Assembly (NCBI GenBank): GCA_035079385.1
Contig: JAVHKY010000034.1
Span: 992,001 to 1,056,000 of the forward strand
Source of the DNA: Aspidiotus rigidus
Taxonomy: Eukaryota > Arthropoda > Insecta > Hemiptera > Diaspididae
Direction of reading: 5' to 3'
Length of the DNA: 64,000 nucleotides
A program made the position numbers and the translations under genes. Every line of letters starts with the position of its first letter. Positions within the stretch are counted from its first letter, which is position 1. This document shows positions 47,577 to 56,804 of the stretch, piece by piece. The notes below the pieces were generated by a model. It worked only from the letters and a program-made list of their open reading frames with translations, was not told the origin of the DNA and made no database searches.

Positions 47577-49103
47577 CAAATTTCACCGACCCCAACTTGT
47601 GGTAATCGGTCCACAAGGGAGAGACCACGTTTTTCAACATTTCTGTTTTTTAGAATTATCTCGAAAAATACGCTCTTTATGAAAATGTTACGCGAAACAA
47701 AAAATATTGTCCATAAAATTGTCCATCAACTGATGCCCATTTTTACCGCTCCCAAACATCCGTAAATACATCCAAAAGGGAACAAAACGTCTTCGAAATT
47801 TTCGTTTTTCTTAATTATCACGGAAAATACACGGTTTAGGAAAAAGTTACAGGAGACCAAAATTATTTCTTATGCAATTTCCCATCATGCCACTCCCCGA
47901 CCTCAGGAGTTACACGAGCGGCCAGAAAGTCTTTTCTTTCGTATCGTTGCAATTATTTCGTCACTCTGAAGATGGAACATATTACAGTCTTCCTCATTCT
48001 TTCAATATTTTGAAAAAGCTTTTGCATTTTGTTTTCCTAAATTACGTATTTTGTCTGCGAGTAGCCAGCGTGCAAGAATATTATAGAAAATATGCAAGCA
48101 TATTTTTACATCTAATTTTCACAGGGTGGGGCAAAAGTCACTTGTCGGTTACACTACCGAATGAAGGGCCAGTGTTACATTACAACGTTACTTACCCTAA
48201 CACATCCCTAAGGGGGGAAGCCCCCTCCCCCTGCCTAATTTTACTGGCCCTTATTCGGTAATTTTACCCACGTGTCAAATTTGCACGTCGAAAAAAAGTC
48301 TTAACACTATTTGCATAGTAAAAAAATTTAATGAAGACACACGATTACAGCGACGTAAGTACAGGAATTACAAAAAATTTCCGATGTGGTGACCGCCCCG
48401 GTCAATGAGCAGCTAACAAAGTTTTACAACGTGCCGAAGGAGACGTACCAGGGACCCGTGGTTCGACTGGTCAAAACTTGCAGATGTAAAGTGACTTTTG
48501 CCCAGCCAGCGAGGTTGACAAGTGACTTTCGCCCCCCGTCCGTTATATATAATATGTAACGTTTGTCAAATATTAAAAATTTTTCAGCGTATTACGCTTC
48601 ATTCTTCCGTGCAAATTTGAGGTGAAAGGACTGAAAATGTGATATCATTATTTGAAAAATATTATATAACCAATAATTCCCGTATGTCGTCATCATTCCA
48701 CGAAAAACTTATTTTCCGAAATAATCGCAATAATACGAAAGAAAAAACGTTCTGGGCCCTTGTGGAACTCCTGAGGTCGGGGGTGATCAAATTTGGCGTC
48801 AATTGATGGGAAATTGTATAAGAAATAATTTTGATCTTTTGTAATTTTTTCCTAAACCGTGTATTTTCCGAAATAATTGAGACGTTTTGTCCTTCTTTGG
48901 ATGGATTTACTTATGTTTGGGAGCGGTAAAAATGGGCATCAGTTTATAGAAAATTTTATGGAGAATGATTTTTGTTTCATATAATATTTTCATAAAAAGC
49001 GTATTTTTCGAGATAATTGGGAAAAACAGAAATGTTGAAAAACGTGGTCTCTCCCTTGTGGATCGAATACCACAAGTTAGAGGCGGTGAAATTTGACGTC
49101 CCG
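47577..49103. mobile_element. Foldback element 2, inverted arms of about 330 bp
   Basis: 47577-47909 and 48766-49103 are imperfect inverted copies; for example CCACAAGGGAGAGACCACGT on the left matches ACGTGGTCTCTCCCTTGTGG on the right. Upstream (47240-47576) two more diverged units of the same type occur, each about 150 bp, with TTTTCAGTTTTYTRCGATTA and AAAATAAGCCG words. The central part contains a separate MITE (48123-48540). No transposase frame is seen. Confidence 0.78.
48123..48540. mobile_element. MITE with GGGGCAAAAGTCACTTGTC ends
   Basis: Left end 48128-48146 and right end 48517-48535 are inverted copies with one mismatch. A third partial copy (AAGTGACTTTTGCCCAGCC) sits just inside the right end. 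A short internal frame contains YNVPKETY, which may be a remnant of a helix-turn-helix segment. The superfamily is uncertain. Confidence 0.7.
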
Positions 49104-49326
49104 GCAAATACTCAGAATTACAAAAGCCGCACATTAAAATGAGTTGCAAGCGCTTTCAATTAGATTTTCTGAGCCGAGTTATGGACTGAAATGTGCCAAA
49201 AATTGACCAATTGCCAAAATTTTCAAAAGTTGAAAATCGTTTAAACTTCTGTGCTGTATGTGTACTTGATTTGAAAGTGAAATTTAACGCCGATTCCGAA
49301 AAAAATACCTGAATATCCCCGTCTGA

Positions 49327-49701
49327 TGACGTCATAGAACAGCCCCTGTGACGTCACGTTCTGATGAACCCATAAATCGGTCCCTGATGTGAAGTCACAA
49401 TTTAATGACGTCATAGAACAATCCCTAGCTCGGAAATCAACATTTTAACAAGGAATCTATTAAGAGGATTTCAAAAAATTGGGCAAGCGCCGTGCGGTGT
49501 CCCAACGAAAAATTCAAATCGGCAAAAATGGTTCAAGTCCAACACCCTTAGTAGTCCAAGTAAGGTCGAAATTCTTCCAAGTCCCCGTATACTAGCTCTA
49601 AGGTCGAAATTCTTATGTCTCCCTCTAGCTTGCAATTCGAAATTTTTCTTAGTCCCTCTCTTGTCATCATGAAGGATATTTTTCCGAAAAAGATGACGTC
49701 A
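49327..49701. repeat. Small cluster of TGACGTCA palindromes and diverged minisatellite monomers
   Basis: Exact TGACGTCA octamers lie at 49327, 49349, 49406 and 49694. Between them, 49560-49670 holds about three diverged copies of the 45-bp monomer (AAGGTCGAAATTCTTCCAAG). Confidence 0.65.
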
Positions 49702-49931
49702 CGAAAGTCCTTTCCAGAGATTCATATGTCGAACTATAAAGGATCAAACTCGAAATTTTCTCAATCGCTTAAATAAGGTCGGCGTAATTCATGATGTCAC
49801 AAAGGTCGCAAGCGGACACAACCAGACACAGACATTTTCTTTGCAAGAACTAGGGCAATGAATTTTCACTTTTGTATCTTCTTAGCTCGTCTCATCTACC
49901 CTGTACCTTCCTTCGCATTTAGGTGAATCTG

Positions 49932-50320
49932 ATGAAGACCTATCAAGTTTTCGTCCTAACGGTGTTGGTGCTTCTTGGAAGCATACATGCGGAGAGTGTA
50001 TGGTCATATAAGGATGGTCTGATTCACTACAATTCAGGTAAAACTTATATCGTACTTTACTATGGCCAACTGAAATGTTTGGATTTTATTACAAATTCTT
50101 AATTTTTTTTGAATCACAAATGAACATTGGTTTCTTTCTCGAATCAAGTTTTTCTTTGTTTACAGGTGTTGTTAAAATGGTGACAAAATCGGCTTTGATG
50201 AGTTTTGCTTTTTACGACAGTGGGGCGCAAGGAGAACCCAATCCCGACACTGGTGGCGGTTCAGCAAATGGTCGTCCACCTCCAGGTCCGGATCAAACGG
50301 TACCCCCAAGTTACACTTAG
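49932..50320 (+). CDS. Small secreted peptide gene, two exons, unknown family
   Basis: Exon 1 codes 49932-50037 and exon 2 codes 50166-50320. The 128-bp intron has GT/AG borders and splits a Gly codon in phase. The 86-residue product begins MKTYQVFVLTVLVLLGSIHA, a clear signal peptide with a likely cut after HA. The mature part of about 66 residues starts ESVWSYKDGLIHYNSG, continues with VVKMVTKSALMSFAFYDSGA and ends in a Gly/Pro-rich tail (GRPPPGPDQTVPPSYT). It has no Cys, so no disulfide fold is expected. An AG at 49921-49922 just before the ATG may be the acceptor of a 5' UTR intron. A possible ATTAAA lies at 50430. The gene is on the opposite strand to the receptor, inside its intron. I do not recognise the family. 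Confidence 0.65.
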
Positions 50321-50861
50321 TATAATAACTATCGGGACGTATATTTATTCTTAAATGTACTCCTTTGTTCATTAATCAAAAAACAGAAAATCAGAATTAC
50401 GGTAAATGAAAATTGACGATAAACACAATATTAAAAATTTTATGAGTCCATTAACTTGTTCTATGAGCGGTATGTGAAATTGCGATACGTGATGTGATGA
50501 AGAAAGGTAGTTCAATTTACTGACACAAATTGACTATAAAATTCAAGGTTTATTCGGTACCTTCTCAATCCTGACTTCGCTTATTTCAAACCTCATTTGA
50601 AGAAAGTGCAGTCATATGAAACGAGACCTGTAAAAGAGCGAAAAGACAACAGTCTGGAGAAAGAAATCTCTTGTAGCCGTGCGATAGACCTTATTCTATG
50701 AATCGTTGGTTTGTCGCTCTGTCAGTGTTTACAGAACTCGGTTTATATTTATGATTTGATGTTTTTCCCGGAAGGAAATCCCTGATAGTGAACAAGAACT
50801 GCACGAGAACGGAAGTTTCGCGTATGCTACTTTATCTGATGTCTTCCGGCTGACTCTTATC

Positions 50862-51214
50862 CAAGGGTGTTGGAGGTATTATTTTTTTTGAAGGCCTCCG
50901 CCTCCGGAACGAATACAGAAAATGACCCCTCGACTCTGGTTACCTCCAGTGGACTTATTTAAATGCGTCTTGTGACCTGCGAAGTGTGTCTCTGGAGGCA
51001 CCTTCAGGCTCCAGGTGGAAGCAAGGTACCTCTGGAAGGCAAAATGCTCCAGCTTTCAACATCTTGGTTTAAATCCTCACAATAGCACTCCGGAGGCACT
51101 TTGGAGGTAGCTCCAGATGCCTCCGAAAGGGTCCTTGGAGACGCCTCCAAGTCTCTAGAGAGGCGGAGGCGAAGGCAAGGTACCTCCGTAGCCAAAGTGC
51201 CTCCAACACCCTTG
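50862..51214. mobile_element. hAT-like MITE with 8-bp target-site duplication
   Basis: The ends CAAGGGTGTTGGAGG (50862) and its complement (to 51214) are flanked by CTCTTATC (50854-50861) and CTCTTATA (51215-51222), an 8-bp duplication with one change. Length 353 bp. The interior is rich in GGAGGC and GCCTCC words in both orientations and has no coding frame. Confidence 0.85.
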
Positions 51215-51398
51215 CTCTTATATAATTTCTTAGATGAGCGTCCGCGGCGGGTCATTCCTGAGCCAATATAATAGTCTAATCTAATACTAATACGCTGATC
51301 AAACCATCCGGAAAAAGGAAGAGGGAGCCCAACGATCTCGAGCTGAAAACATACCCCTAATTTCAAAATTAGTAACAGAAAAAAACACCTTTACTCAC

Positions 51399-51627
51399 CA
51401 TTCGTACAGAGGAGGACTGGTAATCAGGAAAGCCAGCAGCCAAACCATCAGTATCATTACCAATGCGAGTTTTTTTGAGCGTATTTTCTTCGAGTATTTC
51501 AAAGGCCACGTTATTGCGAAATATCTGTCGACCCATATTGCGCATAAACTTAATATAGATGCAGTACACAGGCACACGTCACACGATACCCAGACAGCGC
51601 ACATCAACGGTCCCCACTCCCACGCAC
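51399..51627 (-). CDS. GPCR exon: EL1, TM3, IL2 and TM4
   Basis: This 229-bp exon encodes AWEWGPLMCAVW (C3.25, the disulfide Cys), VSCDVCLCTAS (D3.32, which pairs with the amine of ligands), the DRY box in WVDRYFAIT, an IL2 helix with PLKYSKK, and TM4 (VWLLAFLITSPP). The residue before VDRY is Trp, where Ser or Ala is usual, and Trp also follows AIT where Arg or Gln is common, so this copy is somewhat divergent. The exon ends with TG before GTGAGT. The G of the next exon completes Trp. Confidence 0.92.
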
Positions 51628-52644
51628 CTATAAAAGAAATACAAGCGGAATGATTATTATTAGATATCGCAGTTCAAAGAACTGTTCTAAAATCATCTTA
51701 ACTCGTTATTGGGACAGTGATATGAACAAAATTTTCATACATTCATCTCTCAGGTTGTTCGTCTCAGTGCAGTGTCGATTTTATTGCATCAAAAAATCGA
51801 CCTTGACATCTATTACTCTCAGTTTCTCCATTCTTAAACCATCTCGATTGACTCGTATATGTACGTTCTGAAACTGCGCGTAACTACGTACGTACGTAAG
51901 AAAAGTTCTTTCATAAAATTATATTAGATAGTGAACGCGAAAACAACGTAGTGCTTTTAACCCGGAGAAATATAACGGCAGTCTTATGGGTGTAGAAGAG
52001 CAAACGAGATTAAGTTACACCGCGCCGCCGAAAAGCGCGAAGAAAGAAGATCCGAATATAAGTAACCGCGAACGCGTGAAAAAGATTGCAAAAGTATCAA
52101 ACCAACAGAACAGAGTAAAATCTCCGATTTTGACACACTTTAGATTTAAACGAGAATAAGTGTACGGATAATGTATTCTACATTCATTTTCTTGTTCGTA
52201 TCTATATAGGGTTTATAACAACAGTCGGCGACACATAAAAGAGACGAACAGATTCGAAAATGTCGATCACTCCACTTTGCGTAAAATAATTGCGAGAATT
52301 TATTCCTTTAGTCGGAAAACTGTTCTACTTTATTTGATTACAAAGACGAGGAGGAAGGGGTTGGAAGTAAAGTTTAGTAACAAGGCCGTCATCGAATGGA
52401 ATGACGTGTATAAGAGAAAACCAAAAAGAGTTGAAATACGAAATCATCAAAGAGAGACAGACATGCCAGTAAAGTAAACGAAAAAGTTCTTCAAAGAGCA
52501 AATTTTTAACCTAGCATGGATGAGTCGAGTGGTTCGGTGTTGTACCTATTTTATGGCACATACTGAATAAAGAATTTAAAAATACAAACAAATTAACGAA
52601 ACCACAAGTCGTTGGTGGCCTACCAATCTAATTTTTCTATTAAG
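51628..52644. other. Intron sequence between TM2 and TM3 exons
   Basis: No gene is visible. The plus frame 52277-52477 is Lys/Arg-rich with no recognised domain. Confidence 0.45.
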
Positions 52645-52990
52645 AATTCGAATGAGTTGGTACAAAAAATCAGCTCTATCTCTCCTCTTAAGGACATTCG
52701 CTCGCATCCATCTCCTTCCTATATTATTGGAATATTTCCCTATCCTTCTTCTTGAAGCTCTTGTTCCTACCCAGTTCTTCCGTCGATGAGTTCATGAATC
52801 TCCTTTGGATCTGCCTCACTCCAAACTTCTGCCAATTTAAACACGACATCAATGATTTCTCGGCCAATACTGGTGTTCCGAATGATTCTCCCTCGGGCTT
52901 CCTAGTGTCTGAAGTCTTTTTAAAAGGTTTGAAAATGAAGTATTTCAGTCTGACTTCCACCCTATTGCTTTCTTTAGGTGGGTGACGATC
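52645..52990 (+). mobile_element. Penelope-like element fragment (RT palm)
   Basis: With frame changes it encodes a decayed motif A region (IIGIFPYPS), then WICLTPNFCQFKHDINDF and NTGVPNDSPSGFLVSEVF, corresponding to WNPNFCLFNGKIYEF and VGIPIGSPLGSLISEVF of the copy at 42.3 kb. The motif B Gly-Ser is altered. It lies in the 1.5-kb receptor intron. Confidence 0.7.
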
Positions 52991-53154
52991 TTGGTTCAGA
53001 CGCAAAGTATCGCTCAGAATCTTTTCCATAATTTCATTCGAGAATCAAGGGAAATCCTGCGAAGTTTGAGGCTCTTGATACGCGAAAGGACGAAAAAATA
53101 TTGGCTCCGTCCACAATAATATTATAAGAAACAGGATAAATTATTGATAGTTAC

Positions 53155-53299
53155 CAGTGAGACTGTGAGCCACCGCAACGGGCATAACAAAAACACCAAC
53201 TAACCAGTCCGCCACGGCTAACGACGTTATGAAATAATTCGTCACCGTTCTCAAGGGCTTTGTAATGAGCACAACCAAAATTATCAACGTATTACCAAC
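53155..53299 (-). CDS. GPCR exon: end of TM1, IL1 and TM2
   Basis: This 145-bp exon opens in phase 0 after an AG at 53300-53301 and encodes VGNTLII (N1.50, end of TM1), a short first intracellular loop ([11 protein letters not shown]) and TM2 with [10 protein letters not shown] (D2.50) and [11 protein letters not shown]. It ends one base into a Gly codon before a GTAAC donor. The next exon starts with GT and completes that Gly. No exon for the N-terminus and the rest of TM1 was found between here and 64000. Confidence 0.9.
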
Positions 53300-54340
53300 C
53301 TGTAACATAATCGTTGAAAAGAAACATTAATCGCAAAGGTTTAAAACAACATAAATGTTAATAAAGAAGTTACGGTTCGAAGAATGTCTCGCTATACTAC
53401 TCACAATAACTCTAAATATTCAAAACGTTAATCTCGAGCTATTAATGATAATTATGGTTTCTGAAAATACGTAGGACGTTCCCTGAGCCGAATATTTCAA
53501 AAACTTCCACTAAAAAAGGAATAAAATTGATGTATGTCATTATTCGCCAACTTACTAATAAAGAACCGACATAATTTTAATCATTTTAAAAGAGTGAGAG
53601 AGCACTTATTTAGACATTGCACAATTTTCTTCTCTATTTTTTTTTTTAGTTTTTTTTTTTCAAACTTTCATTGCAGTATCCGCTTTTATTCGTAGGTGGT
53701 TGAAAAGTTCCTTTCTCCTTGATGAGATTTCATTAACGTGTGAGAATCCATCCACGTGGTATATTGTGTGCCAAAACTTAAGTTCTATTTTTGAAAAGGG
53801 TTGAAAAATAATATCGTTACAAATTTTTCGTTCATTCTACAAGGGTTCCAGAGACGGACACATTCTGGTATTCTTCTCTCAGTCTTATGTTGATTTTTCA
53901 ACCAACGATACCAAACCTTTGAGAGGATATCTACTAAATATTTGACTCTGATAGCGCGAGCGTGTCAAAATGGTGTCACACTATTTGTCTGCTACTCATG
54001 ATGCTTCCAAAAGAAACATGTTAAAAAAGTATCAAAGTTCAAAAAAGCGTTAAAGCAGCTTTCACTTTTTTGACAGAAATTACAACCTTTATCAAAATGG
54101 CGGAACATGGACCCATAAATTTAAAGGAAATTGAGATCTTTTTATAAAAAAACAAAATATAAATAAATAATTAATATTAATATTAAAATTAAATATTAAA
54201 TTATTTTTAGAATAAATAAAATAATAAAAAATTATTATTAAAATAAATATATCTCCTAATCGATTGAATAATTTTGAGGGGAGATATCCGCCGAAATTTT
54301 TTTCATAAAACAATCATGTAAAGCGATGATAACATAACGG
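53300..54340. other. Sequence upstream of the first visible GPCR exon
   Basis: AT-rich. The TM1 exon was searched for here on the minus strand and not found. Confidence 0.45.
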
Positions 54341-54345
54341 CTTAG

Positions 54346-56373
54346 TGACGTCACAAAAGTGTGGTGATAATGTCACGGGGTGGTGATGTCAGAAGGTTAG
54401 GGTTGATGAAGGCACGGATCGATGACGTTATTTTTTTTTTTATGTTTCTGCATCTTTTATAATTCGTTTATCATGGTCGCCTAAAGAAAAACTTACTGGT
54501 CAGTTCAAAACGTCGCGTCGCATTATTAAATTTTTAAAAATAAAATGCGTTTTCATTGTTTCTTATGCGAGAAAAGCCGATTATTCTTTTTTATGATTAT
54601 AGGTTTTGAGATTGGGGGAAATGACGTTACCAAGTTTTTTATACAAAAAATGTACCGCTGAAGCCTAATACGAACAGTAACACTATAGGGACTACACTAG
54701 GCTGGTTCATGTAAGTACAGAGATAAATGGGCCATACAACGCTGATGAATAGTTTTAAAGGGGGAAGAGGGGCTAATTACGTAAAAGCGACATTTGAGTA
54801 ATTGTTTGAGAGAGCCAACCTAAGAAAGAGGTGTAAAGGCGGATAGCCGGTCACTGCAGGTGGGGATCATATGTATGTACAAACACACGCCGTCCTTACT
54901 ACTTTTGTGTAGGTAGCGTTGCACTAAAACTCGCAGATAATATTACGAGTCGCGATGAGTACATAAACAGCAAAGCGTCCTAGCGCTGCTGTCTATCAAT
55001 TTAGGGGTGCACAACAGTCTAAATGGCACCTAGAAAGCAGTGTTAAGGGGCGTCCATAAATTACGTGAGACTTTTTTTTTTTTTTTTTTGGGGGGGGGGG
55101 GTCCAGCCAAGTCCCACCAAAACTCACGTGAGGGGGAGGGGGTCCCGACAAATCTCAAGAAAATTACGTTTTTTCAATAGATAAACGCGATTAAGCACAG
55201 ATAAATGTACTTGAAGCAAAAATACACATTTTGGAAAATCTCACGCGACATAAGAGGGGGTGGGGGTCAAGGCAAATCTCACGATATCTCACGAAGGGGG
55301 AGGGGGGTCGAAAAATCACAAAAATCGCCTCACGTAAATTATGGACGCCTCCTTACTTCAGAAAATACACATCCATACCAATAGAGACATACCTTAGGTT
55401 AGGAATGATGACCTGGGGAAATGATGGCACTGACGTCCTAGAAGTGTACATATTTTCAGGTAATGAAATATTATGTAATGAGTTGATGATGTCACAAATG
55501 TGTATGTCTCAAAGTATGGAATGATGACGTCACAAAAGTTCACGGGTGATGTCTTGGGTTGATACCATCATCAAGGCTGGGGTCGATGACGTCTGAAAAG
55601 TTGATATGTCTTAAGGTTAGGACTAGTGACGTCACAAGTTGATGATGACTCACAAAAGTTTATGTCTCAAGATTAAGGCTGATGACGTCATGTCACAAAG
55701 TTATAAATGTCTTCAGATTAAAGGTGATAACGTCATAAAAGTGTATATGTTTAAAGTTATATAATTCTGTAACAAGTTAATGACTTCAGAAATAAGTATA
55801 TCTCGAGGTTAGGGACAATAACGTCACAAAGGTTGAAGAATGATGTCACGGGTTGATACCGTTACCATGGTTGGGCCTTTGATGAAGTCAAAGAAGTGTG
55901 AATGTCTGAAGATTGGGGACGATGACGTCAAAAAAGTTGATATGTTTCATGGTTAGGAGTAATCACGTCTTGAATTGATGACGTCTCACGAAAGTCTATA
56001 TCCCAAAGTTAAGGCTGATGACGTCACGTCACAAAATTATTAATATCTTCAGATTAAAGGTGATGACGTCATGAAAGTGTATTATGTCTCAAGGATATGA
56101 ATAATTACATAATGACGTCACAAATTTGTGTGTTTCAAGGTTAAGGACGATGACTTCACAAAAGGTGAGGCATGATGTCATGGTTGTTACGACTATCCAG
56201 GGTGAGGTTAAAGACGTCACAGAAGAGTGAATGTCTCGAGATCGAAGGAGATGACAAAAAAGTGTACATGTCTCAAGGTTATGAGTATTTACACAACGAG
56301 TAATGACGTCACAAATTTGTGTATGTCTTAAAGTTAGGGACGATGACGTCACAAAGGTCGGGCAATGATATCA
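54346..56373. repeat. Diverged minisatellite with many CRE-like TGACGTCA palindromes
   Basis: Units of roughly 55-65 bp (ATGTCTCAAGGTTAGG, GATGACGTCACAAAAG) repeat loosely. Exact TGACGTCA octamers start at 54346, 55525, 55627, 55683, 55923, 56019, 56064, 56113, 56304 and 56344, and one more lies past the MITE at 56797. A larger period of 336 bp is visible where GATGACGTCAYGTCACAAA recurs at 55681 and 56017. A MITE interrupts the series at 55045-55354. TGACGTCA is the classical CREB/ATF site, but whether it acts here is unknown. Confidence 0.8.
55045..55354. mobile_element. MITE with GGCGTCCATAAATTACGTGA ends
   Basis: The left end AAGGGGCGTCCATAAATTAC and the right end, read backwards, AAGGAGGCGTCCATAATTTA are inverted repeats of about 27 bp. 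Inside are T and G homopolymers and GGGGGAGGGGGGTC stretches. No coding frame and no certain target duplication. Confidence 0.75.
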
Positions 56374-56381
56374 TGAGTTGA

Positions 56382-56764
56382 CAAGAGTGGTAAGCTTACG
56401 TTTTATTCAAGTTTTAAGCCGTAAATAAGCCAAAGCGAAACGAGTTTTTATTTGCTAAATTAAGCGACTTAATAAGCGAAACAAAAGCATAAAACTTAAA
56501 AAAAGAAAAAAAAAATTTTCTGGCTAAAACATATTTTTTCTTACAAGAACATATTTTTTCTAACAAAAACATATTTTTTCCAACAAGAACATGTTTTTTT
56601 TTCAACAAAAACATGTTTTGTACTTTCAGCTTCAAGCTTTAAGCCTAAGTTTGAAGTTGAAACCCATAAGTCTTAAATAAGCCTTCAGTTCAAGCGAAAA
56701 TAAATTTTATTTCAAGTTCGAGCCTCAAGCTTAAGCCCTAAAATCGAATCGCTTACCACCCTTG
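56382..56764. mobile_element. hAT-like MITE with 8-bp target-site duplication
   Basis: The ends CAAGAGTGGTAAGC (56382) and CAAGGGTGGTAAGC (from 56764 backwards) are flanked by TGAGTTGA (56374-56381) and TGGGTTGA (56765-56772). The centre has about five tandem 21-bp units of the form AACATATTTTTTCTAACAA (56525-56620). It split the CRE-like minisatellite, which continues at 56773. Confidence 0.85.
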
Positions 56765-56804
56765 TGGGTTGATGAAGTCATCAAGATCGGTCCTGATGAC
56801 GTCA

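Larger units (their letters stand above)
9180..53299 (-). other. Aminergic class A GPCR gene, six exons visible, 5' end missing
   Basis: This seven-transmembrane receptor for a biogenic amine is assembled from six exons: 53155-53299, 51399-51627, 38646-38832, 38065-38177, 33135-33376 and 9180-10027. Every intron begins GT and ends AG, all phases agree, and the total is 588 codons including the stop. Class A landmarks are present: N1.50 (VGNTL), D2.50 (SLAVAD), C3.25, D3.32 (the amine-binding Asp), DRY, S5.42 and S5.46, P5.50, CWLPFF in TM6 and NPxxY in TM7. The TM5 serines suggest a phenolamine or catecholamine ligand. From memory it looks closest to the octopamine alpha2-like orphan group (Drosophila CG18208, 'No18' receptors), but that assignment is tentative. 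The exon with the start codon and most of TM1 is absent. Introns are 23.1, 4.7, 0.47, 12.6 and 1.5 kb (3' to 5' in the gene) and are full of transposons. Confidence 0.9.

Noticed and set aside
54092..54313. Hydrophobic minus-strand frame considered as the missing TM1 exon
   Set aside because: It is AT-rich low-complexity sequence, lacks a donor in the needed phase and has no N-terminal features of an amine receptor.
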